A stretch of DNA of 64,000 nt from Nitrospiraceae bacterium (GTDB lineage Bacteria > Nitrospirota > Nitrospiria > Nitrospirales > UBA2166). The position numbers were made by a program, and so were the translations under genes. The notes under the pieces were generated by a model. It ran no database searches, was not told the DNA's origin, and saw only the letters and a program-made list of their open reading frames with translations. Of this stretch, positions 16,786-27,702 are shown piece by piece. How positions within the stretch are numbered: position 1 is the stretch's first letter; every line of letters begins with the position of its first letter. The stretch lies in contig PBSN01000007.1 in NCBI GenBank assembly GCA_002726235.1, positions 1 through 64,000 of the forward strand, in the 5' to 3' direction.

Positions 16786-19224
16786 TCACACGCTCGCAAG
16801 CGCCTCTTCTTCAACTTCAATGAACTCAAGTGCTTTACCTTGAAGAGAGACTTTAACTTTTCTCCCATCGCGGAAGCGCCCTTTGATTAGCTCGTCAGAC
16901 AGTGGGTCACTAAGATACTTTTGGATAGCGCGCCGCATCGGCCTTGCACCATACAGCGGCTGATACCCTTCTTGGATAAGAAAGTTTTTCACGTCTGCGG
17001 AAATTTCTAATTCGAGACCTTGGGCGCATAGCCGGTTGTGAATTTCCTGAAGTTGGATGTCGATGATCTGGTAGAGGTGTTCCTTCTCGAGGGAATGAAA
17101 GACCAAAACTTCATCAACTCGGTTGAGGAACTCTGGACTAAAGGCTTTGCGCAATTCATCAAGAACCTCATCTTGCTTCTGCTTCCGTATATCCTCTTGT
17201 TGGCGTTTCTGCTGAAATCCGAGCGAGACTTCCTTCTGGAGCAACTTGGTTCCAATATTGGAAGTCATGATTACGACGGTGTTCTTGAAATCAATCTTTC
17301 GGCCAAGGCTATCCGTCAAACACCCATCATCTAGAACTTGTAGCAATACGTTGAAGATGTCGGGATGTGCTTTTTCTATTTCATCAAAAAGCACCACGGA
17401 ATAGGGGCGACGACGAATTTGTTCCGTTAATTTTCCACCTTCTTCATAGCCCACATACCCGGGAGGCGCACCAAAGAGGCGTGAACTACTGAATTTTTCC
17501 ATGTATTCTGACATGTCGATGCGTATGAGGGCATCTTCAGACTCAAAGAGAAAACCTGCGAGGGCACGTGCAAGCTCCGTTTTGCCTACGCCCGTTGGGC
17601 CGAGAAAGATAAATGATCCGATTGGTTTCCTCGAATCTTTCAAGCCTGCACGGGAACGACGTAGCGGACGGCAGACTGCGGAAACTGCTTCGTCTTGTCC
17701 GATGACACGTTCGTGTAACTCTTCTTCCATACGAAGCAACTTCTGTGATTCTTCTTCCTCTAGTTTGAAGAGAGGAATCCCTGTCATCATTGACACCATC
17801 TGAGAAATATCATTTCGCGAGATGACAGGGCGGTTCTTTTCTTGTCCTTTCTTCCATTCGGTGCGTGAGGCATCGTGAAGTTTGCGGAGGCGCTGTTCTT
17901 CCTCTCTAAGCTTGACGGCTTCTTCAAAGTTCTGCAGTGTGATGGCAAGCTCTTTTTCCCGAACAACACGCTTAAGATCTTGTTCATGCACCTTGAGGTT
18001 GTTGGGCAACGCATAGGTTTGAAGTTTCATGCGTGAGCCACTCTCGTCAATCACATCGATGGCTTTGTCTGGGAGACAACGGTCTGAGATGTATCGATCA
18101 GAGAGGCGCACCGCATCAATGATCGCATCTTCGGTGATCTCAACTCCGTGATGGTTTTCATATCGCTCCCGTAATCCTTTGACAATCAGGATAGATTCTT
18201 CGACTGATGGCTGTTGAACATAGATTGGATGAAACCGTCGCTTGAGAGCCCCGTCTTTCTCGATATGTTTCCGATACTCATCAAGGGTAGTGGTGCCGAT
18301 ACAGTGAATCTCCCCTCGCGCAAGAGCAGGTTTCAACATGTTTGAAGCGTCAATGGAGCCTTCTGCGGCTCCGGCGCCAACGAGCGTGTGAAGTTCGTCG
18401 ACGAAAAGGATAATGTTGCCGCTTTGCACAGTTTCTTTCATGACAACTTTGAGACGTTCCTCAAACTGGCCGCGATATTTTGTTCCAGCGACAAGTGCCC
18501 CAAGGTCAAGGGCAATCACACGTCGATTGAGTAAGTTGTCGGGAACTTCCGCGTCGACGATTCGCTGAGCGAGTCCTTCAACGATGGCGGTTTTTCCCAC
18601 TCCGGATTCTCCAATGAGGGCGGGGTTGTTTTTCGTTCGACGGCACAGGATTTGAAGGACTCGCTCAATTTCTTTTACGCGCCCGATGACAGGATCCAAG
18701 GCATTTTCCTGTGCAAGCTTCGTGAGATCTCGCCCAAACTCATCGAGCGCAGGAGTCGTACTTTTTCGTTCTCGATCGCGTGGTGCAGACTTTTTGAGGT
18801 ACATCACCGTAAGTTGCCGTACTGCAAGGAGATTTGCGCCAAGACTTCGTAAGGTTTTCCCTCCAAGCCCCTCCTCTTCACGGAGAAGACCGAGGAGCAA
18901 GTGCTCACTTCCGATATGGTTATGGCCGAGAAGGCGAGCCTCTTCGATGCCAAATTCGATAACTTTCTTGACTCGGGGGCTGAACGGAATTTCTCCAAAT
19001 GCGAGTGCGGTGCCGCCACCGGGCATGTTCAGTTCGATCTCCGCCTGAATGCGTTCTGGTGAGAGGCCCATCTTCTTTAGAATTGAAGAAGCGATGCCGT
19101 CGTTATCACGTAAAAAGGCCAGAACCAAATGCTCAGTGCCGAGATAGTCATTCATGTGGCGTTCTGCTTCTTCCCGTGCAAGGATAATGATCTTCCTGCC
19201 TTTGTCGGTAAATCGCTCGAACAT
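16786..19224 (-). CDS. clpC: ClpC-type AAA+ chaperone of the Clp protease
   Basis: The product is 812 aa. ATG 19224 follows AAGGAGG and gives the standard start [11 protein letters not shown]; an in-frame codon at 19272 is upstream of that site. The layout is two N-terminal Clp repeats (1-145), AAA-1 with Walker A GESGVGKT (205-212), a middle UVR-type segment around 420-470 ([18 protein letters not shown]), AAA-2 with [10 protein letters not shown] (about 545), and a C-terminal D2-small domain. ClpC unfolds substrates for ClpP. The middle domain distinguishes it from ClpA and marks it as ClpC, which uses adaptors such as McsB or MecA. Confidence 0.96.
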   Translation of the reverse strand: MFERFTDKGRKIIILAREEAERHMNDYLGTEHLVLAFLRDNDGIASSILKKMGLSPERIQAEIELNMPGGGTALAFGEIPFSPRVKKVIEFGIEEARLLGHNHIGSEHLLLGLLREEEGLGGKTLRSLGANLLAVRQLTVMYLKKSAPRDRERKSTTPALDEFGRDLTKLAQENALDPVIGRVKEIERVLQILCRRTKNNPALIGESGVGKTAIVEGLAQRIVDAEVPDNLLNRRVIALDLGALVAGTKYRGQFEERLKVVMKETVQSGNIILFVDELHTLVGAGAAEGSIDASNMLKPALARGEIHCIGTTTLDEYRKHIEKDGALKRRFHPIYVQQPSVEESILIVKGLRERYENHHGVEITEDAIIDAVRLSDRYISDRCLPDKAIDVIDESGSRMKLQTYALPNNLKVHEQDLKRVVREKELAITLQNFEEAVKLREEEQRLRKLHDASRTEWKKGQEKNRPVISRNDISQMVSMMTGIPLFKLEEEESQKLLRMEEELHERVIGQDEAVSAVCRPLRRSRAGLKDSRKPIGSFIFLGPTGVGKTELARALAGFLFESEDALIRIDMSEYMEKFSSSRLFGAPPGYVGYEEGGKLTEQIRRRPYSVVLFDEIEKAHPDIFNVLLQVLDDGCLTDSLGRKIDFKNTVVIMTSNIGTKLLQKEVSLGFQQKRQQEDIRKQKQDEVLDELRKAFSPEFLNRVDEVLVFHSLEKEHLYQIIDIQLQEIHNRLCAQGLELEISADVKNFLIQEGYQPLYGARPMRRAIQKYLSDPLSDELIKGRFRDGRKVKVSLQGKALEFIEVEEEALASV

Positions 19225-19435
19225 TCTGCCTCCTTGACGTGATACTTTCCCCCGTGTGATATCGTTGAGCAAACGAGGGAAGTGACATGCTGGAAATTTC
19301 CGTCAGTCTAGGGGCCGTCCAAATTGATTGTCAAGCTTGTGTGTGGTTGACAAGGTCCTGTTGCCCACCTACCCTAAGGGCCGATCGCTTCGCTCTTTTC
19401 TTTTCATCACTCAATATGGATTTTCTGGTACAGCT

Positions 19436-20293
19436 GTGAAGACGATTGGGATTCTGGCCAAACCCAATTTTCCTGGGGTTGCTGCAACCTTGCAATACCT
19501 TGTGCCTTGGCTTAAAGAACGTCAAAAAGAGCCTTTGCTCGACCCTCTTATTGCCTCATTCTCTGTCGACGAACACACCTTAAATCTAGAGTCTGGTTTG
19601 GTGGATCAGGGCGATATGCTCTTGGTTTTTGGGGGTGATGGCACTATGTTGCGTGCAGCACGATTGGTGGCACGTCATCCTATCCCTATTTTGGGGATCA
19701 ACGTTGGTGGATTGGGGTTCTTAACGGAGATTACTCCAGACTATGTATGTTTAGCGTTAGAGAACGTATTCCGCGGAGATTTCCGGGTTGAGGAACGCCT
19801 GATGTTGCATTCGCGGGTCTGTTCGCGAATCGAGGCAGTGGTTGATGCCGTTGCGTTGAACGACGTTGTGTTTAGTAAGGGAACACTTGCAGGCATGGTC
19901 AAACTCGAGATATCAATCGGAGGAGAATTCTTAACGGCGATTCGTGGCGATGGATTGATTATTTCAACACCCACAGGGTCAACAGGATATTCACTCTCCT
20001 CAGGTGGGCCGATTGTGAACCCATCGGTGCACGCGATGATTCTGACTCCCATTAGTCCGCACATGCTGACGAATCGTCCGATTGTCGTCCCGCAGACCGA
20101 GGTTGTGCAGGTGGTGCTGTGTAGTAAAGACGAAGGGGCAGTTGCGAGTTTTGATGGACAGTCGGGTCATCCGCTGTATGAAGGAGATACCGTGGTAGTT
20201 CAAGCCTTGGACACGCGAGCACAGTTCATCCGCTTTCCCGATAAAACATTTTATCAGGTATTGAGACAGAAATTGAAGTGGGGCGAGAGTTAG
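19436..20293 (+). CDS. nadK: NAD kinase
   Basis: The product is 285 aa if it starts at GTG 19436, where homology begins (VKTIGILAKPN); the frame is open further upstream but with no plausible protein. It contains the catalytic GGDGTMLRAARL motif, the NAD-binding segment GINVGGLGFLTE and the conserved GDGLIISTPTGSTGYSLSSGGPI. It makes NADP from NAD and ATP in the cytoplasm. Its stop codon overlaps the stop of the convergent rqcH gene by four bases, leaving no room for a terminator between them. Confidence 0.95.
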   Translation: MKTIGILAKPNFPGVAATLQYLVPWLKERQKEPLLDPLIASFSVDEHTLNLESGLVDQGDMLLVFGGDGTMLRAARLVARHPIPILGINVGGLGFLTEITPDYVCLALENVFRGDFRVEERLMLHSRVCSRIEAVVDAVALNDVVFSKGTLAGMVKLEISIGGEFLTAIRGDGLIISTPTGSTGYSLSSGGPIVNPSVHAMILTPISPHMLTNRPIVVPQTEVVQVVLCSKDEGAVASFDGQSGHPLYEGDTVVVQALDTRAQFIRFPDKTFYQVLRQKLKWGES

Positions 20294-21756
20294 TTTTCTC
20301 TCACTTCGCTCGCTTTCAACCTCTTTAATCGCTCTTCGTCAAGTTCGACGTACAGGGTTTTTTCCTGAGTCATGGTCACCGTTCCGGGTGGTTTGCCTTT
20401 CACTTTTTTTACATATTTGCGTAGCGTGTAACTCACGTCGCCGTGGCCACTACGCTTGCAGCTACTGTATAGCAGTGCGAGGTGCGCGGCGTCATACAGG
20501 GTTTGTTGTGGCACTGCCGTCCGGTCTCCAACAAATATTGCCACATGAGATCCGGTAACGCCGCGCGCATGCATCCATAGGTCACGTCCCCTGGCTACTC
20601 TAAAAGTCAAGGTTTCATTCTCAGTAGCATTGCGTCCCACGCCGATCGTCAAACCATCGAATGACACAAAATGGCGATAGGGACGTTTGATTTTCTCCTG
20701 CCGTTTTTGTGGGGCTATGTTCCTTTCCGGAGATGCAAGGGATGATGCTGGTGATGACGAGCTGCCGAGGTCAGATGGTGGACTGCCTTGCAGAAGGCGA
20801 TCTCGGTCCTGCGCAAAGGATTCAAGCTCCTGCTTCATCCTTCCGATACGTGGTGGGAGTTCGCGTTGCGCCGAGCGGTATTTCTTATACTTCAGAAAAT
20901 ACCCATTCATATTTGCATTAAGACTGAGTGCTGGGTCGAGGGGAATAATCATGGTGCCAAGAAAAGGATCAAAGTAATCTTGTACGATTGCTTGCGTTGC
21001 ACCCTTGGAGATAGTGTGCATTGAGGCTTTGAGTAATTCGCCACACCGCTGATAGTCCTGGTATCGATCCATGCGTGCAAGGTCGGCTTCAAGGTTCGCG
21101 AGTCGGCGTCTGGTTTTTTTAATGCGGCGCGCATTGTTTGAAAGGAGTTCTTGTTGTACACGCTGTATCGCAAGTTCGTGTGTGAGTAGGGCGTAGCGTG
21201 TTTCAAGGCTGCGATTGACGGGATAGGGGCCATCATTGATGCAGTATCTCTGTTTGCTGGTATCTTTGTCAGCATTGTGTTGCACGGATGAGGATTGTAC
21301 GAATGGTGATTTGTAGCGGTCACCAATTGCCAAACGTCCGGGGCGGAGTGTGGCTGATACGACGTCGGTAGCATCAAGAATATAGAGATTTGCACTGCGC
21401 CCGATCAAGTCGGCTATAAGAGATCTGCTGTCTTGAGTTTTTTTGCACCGAAGTCGGACAATGCGGTCGTTGGCGACTTTCTCAATGGATACGAGTTTTG
21501 CGCCTAGCAGATGCCGACGAAGCAACTGGCAAAACTGTGGTGGGGTTGCGGGATTTGCATATTTTTGTGTGAGCAAATGAAGGCGAGGGATCTGCGGATG
21601 TGCGGAGATGTGGAGATGTAACGTTTCTCCTTCAATCCTGATTTCGAGTGTGATGGCGAGAGAATCCGGTTGGTAGATTTTCTGAATCCATCCACCTTGC
21701 AGTGGGATGGCGATTTCTTGTAATACCTGATCGATTTCGTGGATAGACTGCGACAT
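20290..21756 (-). CDS. rqcH: NFACT-domain protein, RqcH/FbpA-like
   Basis: The product is 488 aa, somewhat shorter than the typical 560-580. An NFACT-N domain (IDQVLQEIAIPLQGGWIQKIYQP...) is followed by a helical segment (about 200-330) containing a long arginine-rich coiled region, and a C-terminal NFACT-R domain (YRHFVSFDGLTIGVGRNATEN, then LWMHARGVTGSHVAIFVG). RqcH binds stalled 50S-peptidyl-tRNA complexes and recruits Ala-tRNA for C-terminal alanine tailing. ATG 21756 is preferred over 21774. It is convergent with nadK (stops overlap) and divergent from prmC (25 bases apart). Confidence 0.85.
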   Translation of the reverse strand: MSQSIHEIDQVLQEIAIPLQGGWIQKIYQPDSLAITLEIRIEGETLHLHISAHPQIPRLHLLTQKYANPATPPQFCQLLRRHLLGAKLVSIEKVANDRIVRLRCKKTQDSRSLIADLIGRSANLYILDATDVVSATLRPGRLAIGDRYKSPFVQSSSVQHNADKDTSKQRYCINDGPYPVNRSLETRYALLTHELAIQRVQQELLSNNARRIKKTRRRLANLEADLARMDRYQDYQRCGELLKASMHTISKGATQAIVQDYFDPFLGTMIIPLDPALSLNANMNGYFLKYKKYRSAQRELPPRIGRMKQELESFAQDRDRLLQGSPPSDLGSSSSPASSLASPERNIAPQKRQEKIKRPYRHFVSFDGLTIGVGRNATENETLTFRVARGRDLWMHARGVTGSHVAIFVGDRTAVPQQTLYDAAHLALLYSSCKRSGHGDVSYTLRKYVKKVKGKPPGTVTMTQEKTLYVELDEERLKRLKASEVREN

Positions 21757-21781
21757 GACACCATCATAATACAAAAAACTG

Positions 21782-22657
21782 ATGACGATTAACGAAAGCC
21801 TGCAATGGGCAATGGAGATCTTTGAGCAGGAAGGCGTTGAGAATGCTCGTGGGAACGCGGAGCATCTCCTAGATCATTGTTTAGGCATGGATCGGACTGC
21901 GCGGTTTCTTATGCGACATGAGCGGGTGCTCTCCACTGTCGAAGAAGATGTATATCGTCGACTTGTTGCTCAGCGAGCTGATCACACGCCGTTGCAATAT
22001 CTGCTGGGTAAAGCTCCATTTCTCAATGAAGATTTGGTCGTGGATAAATGGGTTCTGATTCCTCGCCCGGAAACCGAAAAGGTGGTTGAGGTTGCCATAT
22101 GGCTTCTGCGACAGGGGGAAAGCGTAGTGGCTCCTGTGGTACTTGATATCGGAACGGGATCTGGAGCGATTGCAGTCAGCCTCGCAAAAGCGCTGCAGGC
22201 AAAGGTGTGGGCGAGTGACGTGTCGGCTGAGGCGCTTGAGGTTGCGCAGATCAATGTTCGACGTTTACAGCTCGAAGAGCAAGTGGCGGTGGTACATGGG
22301 GATCTGTTTTGTCCGTTCCATGTGCTTAACCTCGCAGGACAAGTTGATCTTGTGATTTCCAATCCACCATACATCCCACATAGGGTGGTGGATACTCTTG
22401 CTCCTGAGGTCTCCCAACATGAACCGCGGATGGCGTTGGATGGTGGCGAGGATGGGTGTGATTTTTATCGAGCGATTGTTCCGGCCGCCATCCCGTTTTT
22501 GAAACCCGGCTTGGGGTGGCTGGTCTTAGAACTAGGTGATGGTCTTGCCGTGAAGGTGCAGGATATCATCGGAAATCAGCGCGAGTTCAGTACTCCCCAG
22601 GTGTTTCCGGATCTCAATGGGAAAGATAGGGTGATTATGGCGAAACGAGGACGGTGA
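21782..22657 (+). CDS. prmC: Peptide chain release factor N5-glutamine methyltransferase
   Basis: The product is 291 aa. An N-terminal helical substrate-binding domain (1-90, with PLQYLLGKAPFLNEDLVVDKWVLIPRPETE) precedes a class I methyltransferase with motif I VLDIGTGSGAIAVSLA and the catalytic NPPY (VISNPPYIPH), where the substrate glutamine amide is bound. PrmC methylates the GGQ glutamine of release factors RF1 and RF2. No prfA gene accompanies it here, unlike in many genomes. It is divergently oriented to rqcH. Confidence 0.95.
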   Translation: MTINESLQWAMEIFEQEGVENARGNAEHLLDHCLGMDRTARFLMRHERVLSTVEEDVYRRLVAQRADHTPLQYLLGKAPFLNEDLVVDKWVLIPRPETEKVVEVAIWLLRQGESVVAPVVLDIGTGSGAIAVSLAKALQAKVWASDVSAEALEVAQINVRRLQLEEQVAVVHGDLFCPFHVLNLAGQVDLVISNPPYIPHRVVDTLAPEVSQHEPRMALDGGEDGCDFYRAIVPAAIPFLKPGLGWLVLELGDGLAVKVQDIIGNQREFSTPQVFPDLNGKDRVIMAKRGR

Positions 22658-22799
22658 GAATGCGAAATGATGGATGCTGAACGTCAAATGCGCTTGAATA
22701 GAGGATGGCAACTGAAAAAAACGTGTTCATCGCTTTACACTTCTACAATCGACGGAATCTACGGCTTCCAGGTTGCCGTTGTGCGTGGATATCCCGAAT

Positions 22800-23996
22800 C
22801 TAAGGTTCAACCGCTTTTCTGGTCTGCAGACGGAATGATCGACCCGGAAGAATTTTGCCCATGACAACGAGGCGGTCGGCGCCTGTCACGGATGGAAGAT
22901 TATTTGGTGTTCCATGAATGGTTTGGTAGGCCATAATGGCGAACGCGGTGGCTTCGATAGTTTTGCTATTCCATTCGTACGCTTCTGCGGTGTTTACTGA
23001 AATGGGGGCGAACGCAGTACGGAATTCTTTGACTAAGGTGTGATTTTTTGTTCCACCACCTGCAAGAATGACTTCATCGACTGTCCCCTTGAGAAAGCGT
23101 TGACTTGTGTTCGCTGCTTGAGCAGTGAACGCGGTCACTGTTGCGACGAAGTCTTCGTTTTGCATCTTGCATCGCCTCGCATCTCGCATCAGTCGCTGAA
23201 CGTAGGCGTTGCCAAATTCTTCCCTTCCGGTCGATTTCGGGGGACGACGTTTCAAAAACGGGTGCTTCGACAGGGCTGTCAGAAGGGCTTGGTTGATGCG
23301 CCCTTTTGCTGCGGTGGAACCATTGGTATCTTGGCGTGCTTTGCCCTTGGTGATGTGTGTGATGGCGCTGTTGATCATCATGTTGCCTGGGCCGACATCG
23401 AATGCGGCGATAGTGCCTCCTGTCATTGTGGAGGGAAGGTAGGTTACATTGCAGATGCCACCGAGATTCACGATCAGTCGAGATCTGGTTTTATGCTGAA
23501 ACAGAATGTGATGTGCATAGGGAGTTAGTGGCGCACCTTCTCCACCAGCGGCCATGTCACGCGGACGAAAGTCTGCGACGGTGGTCACTCCGGTTCGTTC
23601 TGCGATGATTGCTGGTTCTCCTATCTGAAGGGTGGATCTATGTGGTGCGCGTGAATGATGGTAGAGGGTTTGCCCATGTGAGCCAATGAGATGAATGTCA
23701 TGGTTGGTCAGGCCGGATAATCGGATGAGTTTTAACGCTGTTGCTGCGAAGCGCTCTCCGAGCGTTACGTTTAGATCGCACACTTCCGGCCCGGTTCCGG
23801 ATTCGCATATTTGAAGAATATGGGCTTGAAGTTTTCGGGGATAGGTGCTGGACGCAAATGCCAAGAGTTTCACGATCATTCGCGGACCGTGCCCCTTGAT
23901 CGAGACAAGGGAAGCATCGATTCCATCAGCAGAGGTGCCTGACATCAGACCAATGACATTCAATGGTGAAAAAATCTCCTTTTCGGGAGTGAGCAT
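22800..23996 (-). CDS. anmK: Anhydro-N-acetylmuramic acid kinase
   Basis: The product is about 398 aa. The family start VIGLMSGTSADGIDASLV, the motif GSHGQTLYHH, the segment ADFRPRDMAAGGEGAPL and NLGGICNVTYL are all present. AnmK opens the anhydro ring and phosphorylates anhMurNAc during cell-wall recycling. The start is uncertain: ATG 23996 has GGGAGG too close; a TTG about 36 bases downstream has AAGGAG at workable distance; the frame is open to 24080. The divergent nfeD gene begins nearby, so the true start affects the shared intergenic region. Confidence 0.92.
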   Translation of the reverse strand: MLTPEKEIFSPLNVIGLMSGTSADGIDASLVSIKGHGPRMIVKLLAFASSTYPRKLQAHILQICESGTGPEVCDLNVTLGERFAATALKLIRLSGLTNHDIHLIGSHGQTLYHHSRAPHRSTLQIGEPAIIAERTGVTTVADFRPRDMAAGGEGAPLTPYAHHILFQHKTRSRLIVNLGGICNVTYLPSTMTGGTIAAFDVGPGNMMINSAITHITKGKARQDTNGSTAAKGRINQALLTALSKHPFLKRRPPKSTGREEFGNAYVQRLMRDARRCKMQNEDFVATVTAFTAQAANTSQRFLKGTVDEVILAGGGTKNHTLVKEFRTAFAPISVNTAEAYEWNSKTIEATAFAIMAYQTIHGTPNNLPSVTGADRLVVMGKILPGRSFRLQTRKAVEP

Positions 23997-24071
23997 ACCT
24001 CCCGCTCGTTTTCTTGACAATGCGCAAAAAACGGCAGTACCATCATGTCGCATCACGTCGTAGCGAATTAC

Positions 24072-25412
24072 ATGATTCACACTCTCCTACATGGCTGTCG
24101 AATCACCTTTTTCATCGCGATTTTTCCCTTACTCGTAGTTGGGGCTTCACTCAACGTTGCGTCTGCCGCAACTGTCATGGTTGCCACCTACGAAGGGGTG
24201 ATCAACCCGGTCACTGCGGAATATTTCCAATCCGTACTTGATGAGGCAGTTGAGTCCAATGCGCATCTCCTAGTGTTTCAGCTCGATACTCCGGGCGGCC
24301 TTGATACGTCAATGCGGCTGATTATCAAGGAAATCAATGCTTCGCCCGTTCCAGTGGTCGTCTTTGTCTCTCCCAATGGGGGCCGTGCCGCCTCTGCCGG
24401 CGTTTTCATCACCATGGCCGCACATGTTGCGGCTATGGCGCATGGGACGAATATCGGTGCAGCGCACCCCGTCGCCATGGGTGGTGGCGAGATGGACAAG
24501 GTGATGAAGGCTAAAGTTGAGAACGATGCGGTCGCATATATCAAGTCGATCGCGGAAAAGCGTGGTCGCAATGCGGAGTGGGCTGAAGATGCGGTTCGAA
24601 AAAGTGTATCGGTGACAGAGAAAGAAGCGTTGGAACTTGGAGTGATCGATCTCGTGGTCGCGGATCTCAACGAGCTTCTCGTTGCTATTGATGGGCGTGA
24701 GGTGGAAACGGCTACGGGAACGGTCGTGTTAAAGACTAAGGACGTACATCTTCAAGACGTTCCAATGACGTGGCGTTTTGAGTTTCTCAAGGTGCTGAGC
24801 GATCCTAACATCGCCTATATCCTCATGACCATCGGGACCATAGGCATCATTGCGGAATTGTATAGTCCGGGGATGATCTTGCCAGGCGTCGTTGGGGCCG
24901 TGAGCCTTATTCTTGCGTTTTATTCGTTTCAAACATTGCCCATCAATTACGCAGGGTTATTATTGATGATGCTTGGTGTTGTCCTGCTGATTCTCGAGAT
25001 GCAGATGTTCAGCTATGGGCTACTGAGCATCGGTGGAATCGCTGCTATGATTCTTGGATCTGTAATGCTGATGAATGGTGGGGCGGAGTTTCAGAAGGTA
25101 TCCTTAAGCGTAATCCTTCCAGTGGTTTTGGTGTTCGCGGGGTTCATCCTGCTGCTGACTGGGTTAGCGGTGAAATCATTTCGACGAAGGCCGGTGACGG
25201 GGGCTGAGGCGCTGGTGGGCATGACAGTCCTAGCCAAAACTGATCTTGACTTGGAGGGTCAGGTGTGGCTTAAGGAGGGGGGGGAATTGTGGAATGCTAC
25301 TAGTGATGTGCCGATTCGGGTTGGGCAAGAGGCTGATGTTACGGCGGTTAAGGGTTTGCGTTTGTTGGTGACACAACACGACAAAGCTAAAGAAGGGGAA
25401 TCATCGACATGA
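24072..25412 (+). CDS. nfeD: NfeD family membrane serine protease (ClpP-like)
   Basis: The product is 446 aa from ATG 24072 (an ATG at 24045 is also in frame). A signal peptide (to about SAA, residue 33) leads into a ClpP-fold domain with [12 protein letters not shown] and the nucleophile motif [15 protein letters not shown]; the lysine expected in the Ser-Lys dyad is likely in the following SIAEKRGRN helix. Four membrane helices (about 240-375) and a C-terminal OB-fold NfeD domain complete it. Such proteases cleave the C-terminus of partner stomatins. The next gene encodes exactly such an SPFH partner, overlapping by four bases. Confidence 0.9.
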   Translation: MIHTLLHGCRITFFIAIFPLLVVGASLNVASAATVMVATYEGVINPVTAEYFQSVLDEAVESNAHLLVFQLDTPGGLDTSMRLIIKEINASPVPVVVFVSPNGGRAASAGVFITMAAHVAAMAHGTNIGAAHPVAMGGGEMDKVMKAKVENDAVAYIKSIAEKRGRNAEWAEDAVRKSVSVTEKEALELGVIDLVVADLNELLVAIDGREVETATGTVVLKTKDVHLQDVPMTWRFEFLKVLSDPNIAYILMTIGTIGIIAELYSPGMILPGVVGAVSLILAFYSFQTLPINYAGLLLMMLGVVLLILEMQMFSYGLLSIGGIAAMILGSVMLMNGGAEFQKVSLSVILPVVLVFAGFILLLTGLAVKSFRRRPVTGAEALVGMTVLAKTDLDLEGQVWLKEGGELWNATSDVPIRVGQEADVTAVKGLRLLVTQHDKAKEGESST

Positions 25413-26182
25413 GTATATTCTCGATGCCTGTCATTGTTATTGCGGTGATCGTGATGATTTTATACAGCGGGGTCAAGGTTCTGCGGGAATATGAGCGTGG
25501 GGTGATATTTTTCTTCGGCAAACGCTCCAAGGCGCTTATCGGAGGCAACGGTCCCGGCATCATCGTGCTCATCCCCGGTGTGTATCAAATGGTAAAGGTC
25601 AGTCTGAGAACAGAAACCCTCGATGTTCCCTCACAGGACATTATCACCAAGGACAACGTGACAGTGAAAGTGAATGCCGTGGTTTTTTTCCGGGTTGTTG
25701 ACCCTGATAAAGCCATCTTGGATGTCGAGAATTATCTGTATGCGACACAGCAGATGTCTCAGACAACCCTGCGTAGCGTTCTTGGTCAGAGCCTGCTGGA
25801 TGACTTGCTTTCAAAACGAGAAGAGATCAATTCAGAGCTTCAGCGGATTATCGATCTACAGACGGAGCCGTGGGGTGTCAAGGTGATGGCAGTGGAAGTC
25901 AAGAATGTTGACCTCCCACAAGAAATGCAGCGAGCCATTGCTCGTCAAGCTGAGGCAGAGCGGGAACGGCGAGCAAAGGTGATCCATGCCGATGGAGAAT
26001 ATGAGGCATCAAGCCGCCTTGCCGACGCGGCCGAGATTATGTCTCGTACTCCTGCGACCCTTCAGCTTCGCTATCTTCAAACCCTGACAGAGATCACCGT
26101 GGGTCAAAACACGACCGTGGTATTCCCACTGCCCATGGACATCCTATCTGCCTTTGTCCCGAAGAAGCCGCCTGAGACGTGA
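25409..26182 (+). CDS. SPFH/Band 7 (slipin/stomatin-like) membrane protein
   Basis: The product is 257 aa. One N-terminal membrane hairpin or helix (1-25) is followed by a Band 7 domain ([60 protein letters not shown]) and a coiled region ([22 protein letters not shown]). It ends PKKPPET after a hydrophobic patch, as in stomatins that are cut by NfeD proteases. The ATG overlaps the nfeD stop (ATGA), so the two are translated together. The complex is thought to organise membrane microdomains. Confidence 0.92.
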   Translation: MSIFSMPVIVIAVIVMILYSGVKVLREYERGVIFFFGKRSKALIGGNGPGIIVLIPGVYQMVKVSLRTETLDVPSQDIITKDNVTVKVNAVVFFRVVDPDKAILDVENYLYATQQMSQTTLRSVLGQSLLDDLLSKREEINSELQRIIDLQTEPWGVKVMAVEVKNVDLPQEMQRAIARQAEAERERRAKVIHADGEYEASSRLADAAEIMSRTPATLQLRYLQTLTEITVGQNTTVVFPLPMDILSAFVPKKPPET

Positions 26183-26261
26183 GAAAGACGCTTCACCAAT
26201 CTAGTCTAATGCAGTGTCCTCTGCGGATGTGATAAGCAGGTAGGGAGATTACAGCGGCTCG

Positions 26262-27638
26262 ATGTTTGCCCCGCTTGCTTGGTTTAAAAGAGGGCTCCCG
26301 GCACAACGCCTCACCCCCACTCAGATCCTATTCCTTGGCTATGTCGTTATTATCGGGATAGGGGCGGGTTTGCTCCTTTTGCCGATCTCGACCCCAGATG
26401 GTGGCATCAGTTGGGTTGATGCCGTCTTTACGGCAACATCGGCAACCAGTATTACCGGCCTTATTGTTCTCGATACCCCACGTGATTTCACGCTGTTTGG
26501 TCAGCTTGTCATCCTCGGTCTGATTCAAATCGGCGGAATTGGGTATATGACCATTGCTGCTCTGCTCGTGATTATTCTGGGACGTAGAATTGGGATGCAG
26601 GAACGACGCCTTCTTCAGGAATCCTTAAATCTGATGAGTCCTGAGGATATTCTGCGTTTCGTGTTGCAGGTGGTCAAAATAACTTTTCTCATCGAGGGGG
26701 CAGGTGCAGGGGTTTTTGCCCTTCGATTCTGGGAGGATTTCGAGCCGGCGTACGCCGTGTATTACGGTATCTTTCACTCGATCTCTGCCTTCAATAACGC
26801 AGGGTTTACCCTCTTTTCCAATAGCTTGGCGACTTACCGCCTCGACCCGGTCATCAATGGCGTCGCGATGATTCTTATCATCACTGGCGGGATAGGGTTT
26901 CTTGTCTATGGCAATGTCGTCGGTGTGATCCGAAAGCGGGATCTGCGGCTGTCCGTACACACGAAGATGGTGTTAAGTGTCACCGCAGTACTGATTGTGA
27001 TGGGAACGCTTGTGGTGTTGTTATTCGAGCATGCAAATCCTAGGACGCTTGGGATATTGTCCTGGCCGGAAAAAGTCATGGTCGCTGGCTTTCAAGTAGT
27101 CTCAGGGAGGACGGCGGGGTTTGGAACTGTCGATGTATCCATGTTTACCGACTCGACATTGTACTTCGTGGTATTCTTAATGTTCGTCGGAGGTTCTCCA
27201 GGAAGCACGGGTGGGGGAATCAAAACTACCACTTTTGGGACCATTGTGATGGCCTTGTGGGCGACCATGCGTGGGTATCGAGATGTGATGGTGTTTTATC
27301 GACGCATTCCAACCGATATTGTTGCCAAGGCCTTTTACTTGGCAGGATTGGCCATTGTTCTTGTCTCAGTGGCCACTCTCGTTCTTACGTTTGTGGAACG
27401 ACAGGATTTTATGAGTACGTTGTTCGAAGTCACTTCGGCTGCCGCAACGGTGGGGATGTCGACGGGTGATGGTGCTTCACACAGTCTTTCTGCCACGTTT
27501 AGTGACGGGGGAAAGTTGTTAATTGTACTGTTGATGTTGATTGGAAGGATTGGGCCGTTAGCCATCAGCATCGCGATCGTTGGTGGGAGCCAACACGCGA
27601 GATTTCGCTATGCCGAGGAGAAGCTTGTCATTGGATAA
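26262..27638 (+). CDS. ktrB: Potassium uptake protein KtrB/TrkH family
   Basis: The product is 458 aa with about ten hydrophobic segments arranged as four M-P-M repeats. Selectivity filter-like segments are visible: TATSATSITGLIVLDT, SAFNNAGFTLF, SGRTAGFGTVDVSMFT and SAAATVGMSTGD, each with the glycine that coordinates potassium. GGSPGSTGGGIKTTTFGTI is another family signature. KtrB is the ion-conducting dimer, gated by the cytoplasmic KtrA ring encoded directly downstream (64 bases). Na+ dependence cannot be told from sequence. Confidence 0.93.
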   Translation: MFAPLAWFKRGLPAQRLTPTQILFLGYVVIIGIGAGLLLLPISTPDGGISWVDAVFTATSATSITGLIVLDTPRDFTLFGQLVILGLIQIGGIGYMTIAALLVIILGRRIGMQERRLLQESLNLMSPEDILRFVLQVVKITFLIEGAGAGVFALRFWEDFEPAYAVYYGIFHSISAFNNAGFTLFSNSLATYRLDPVINGVAMILIITGGIGFLVYGNVVGVIRKRDLRLSVHTKMVLSVTAVLIVMGTLVVLLFEHANPRTLGILSWPEKVMVAGFQVVSGRTAGFGTVDVSMFTDSTLYFVVFLMFVGGSPGSTGGGIKTTTFGTIVMALWATMRGYRDVMVFYRRIPTDIVAKAFYLAGLAIVLVSVATLVLTFVERQDFMSTLFEVTSAAATVGMSTGDGASHSLSATFSDGGKLLIVLLMLIGRIGPLAISIAIVGGSQHARFRYAEEKLVIG

Positions 27639-27702
27639 GCGATATTATGGTGAATGTTAGTGTGTTAACCTCCATTCATCATTATTTGCAGTGGAGGTGG
27701 GG

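Noticed and set aside
22667..22864. A 65-codon plus-strand frame after prmC.
   Set aside because: It overlaps the 3' end of anmK, has no ribosome site of note and no recognisable domain.
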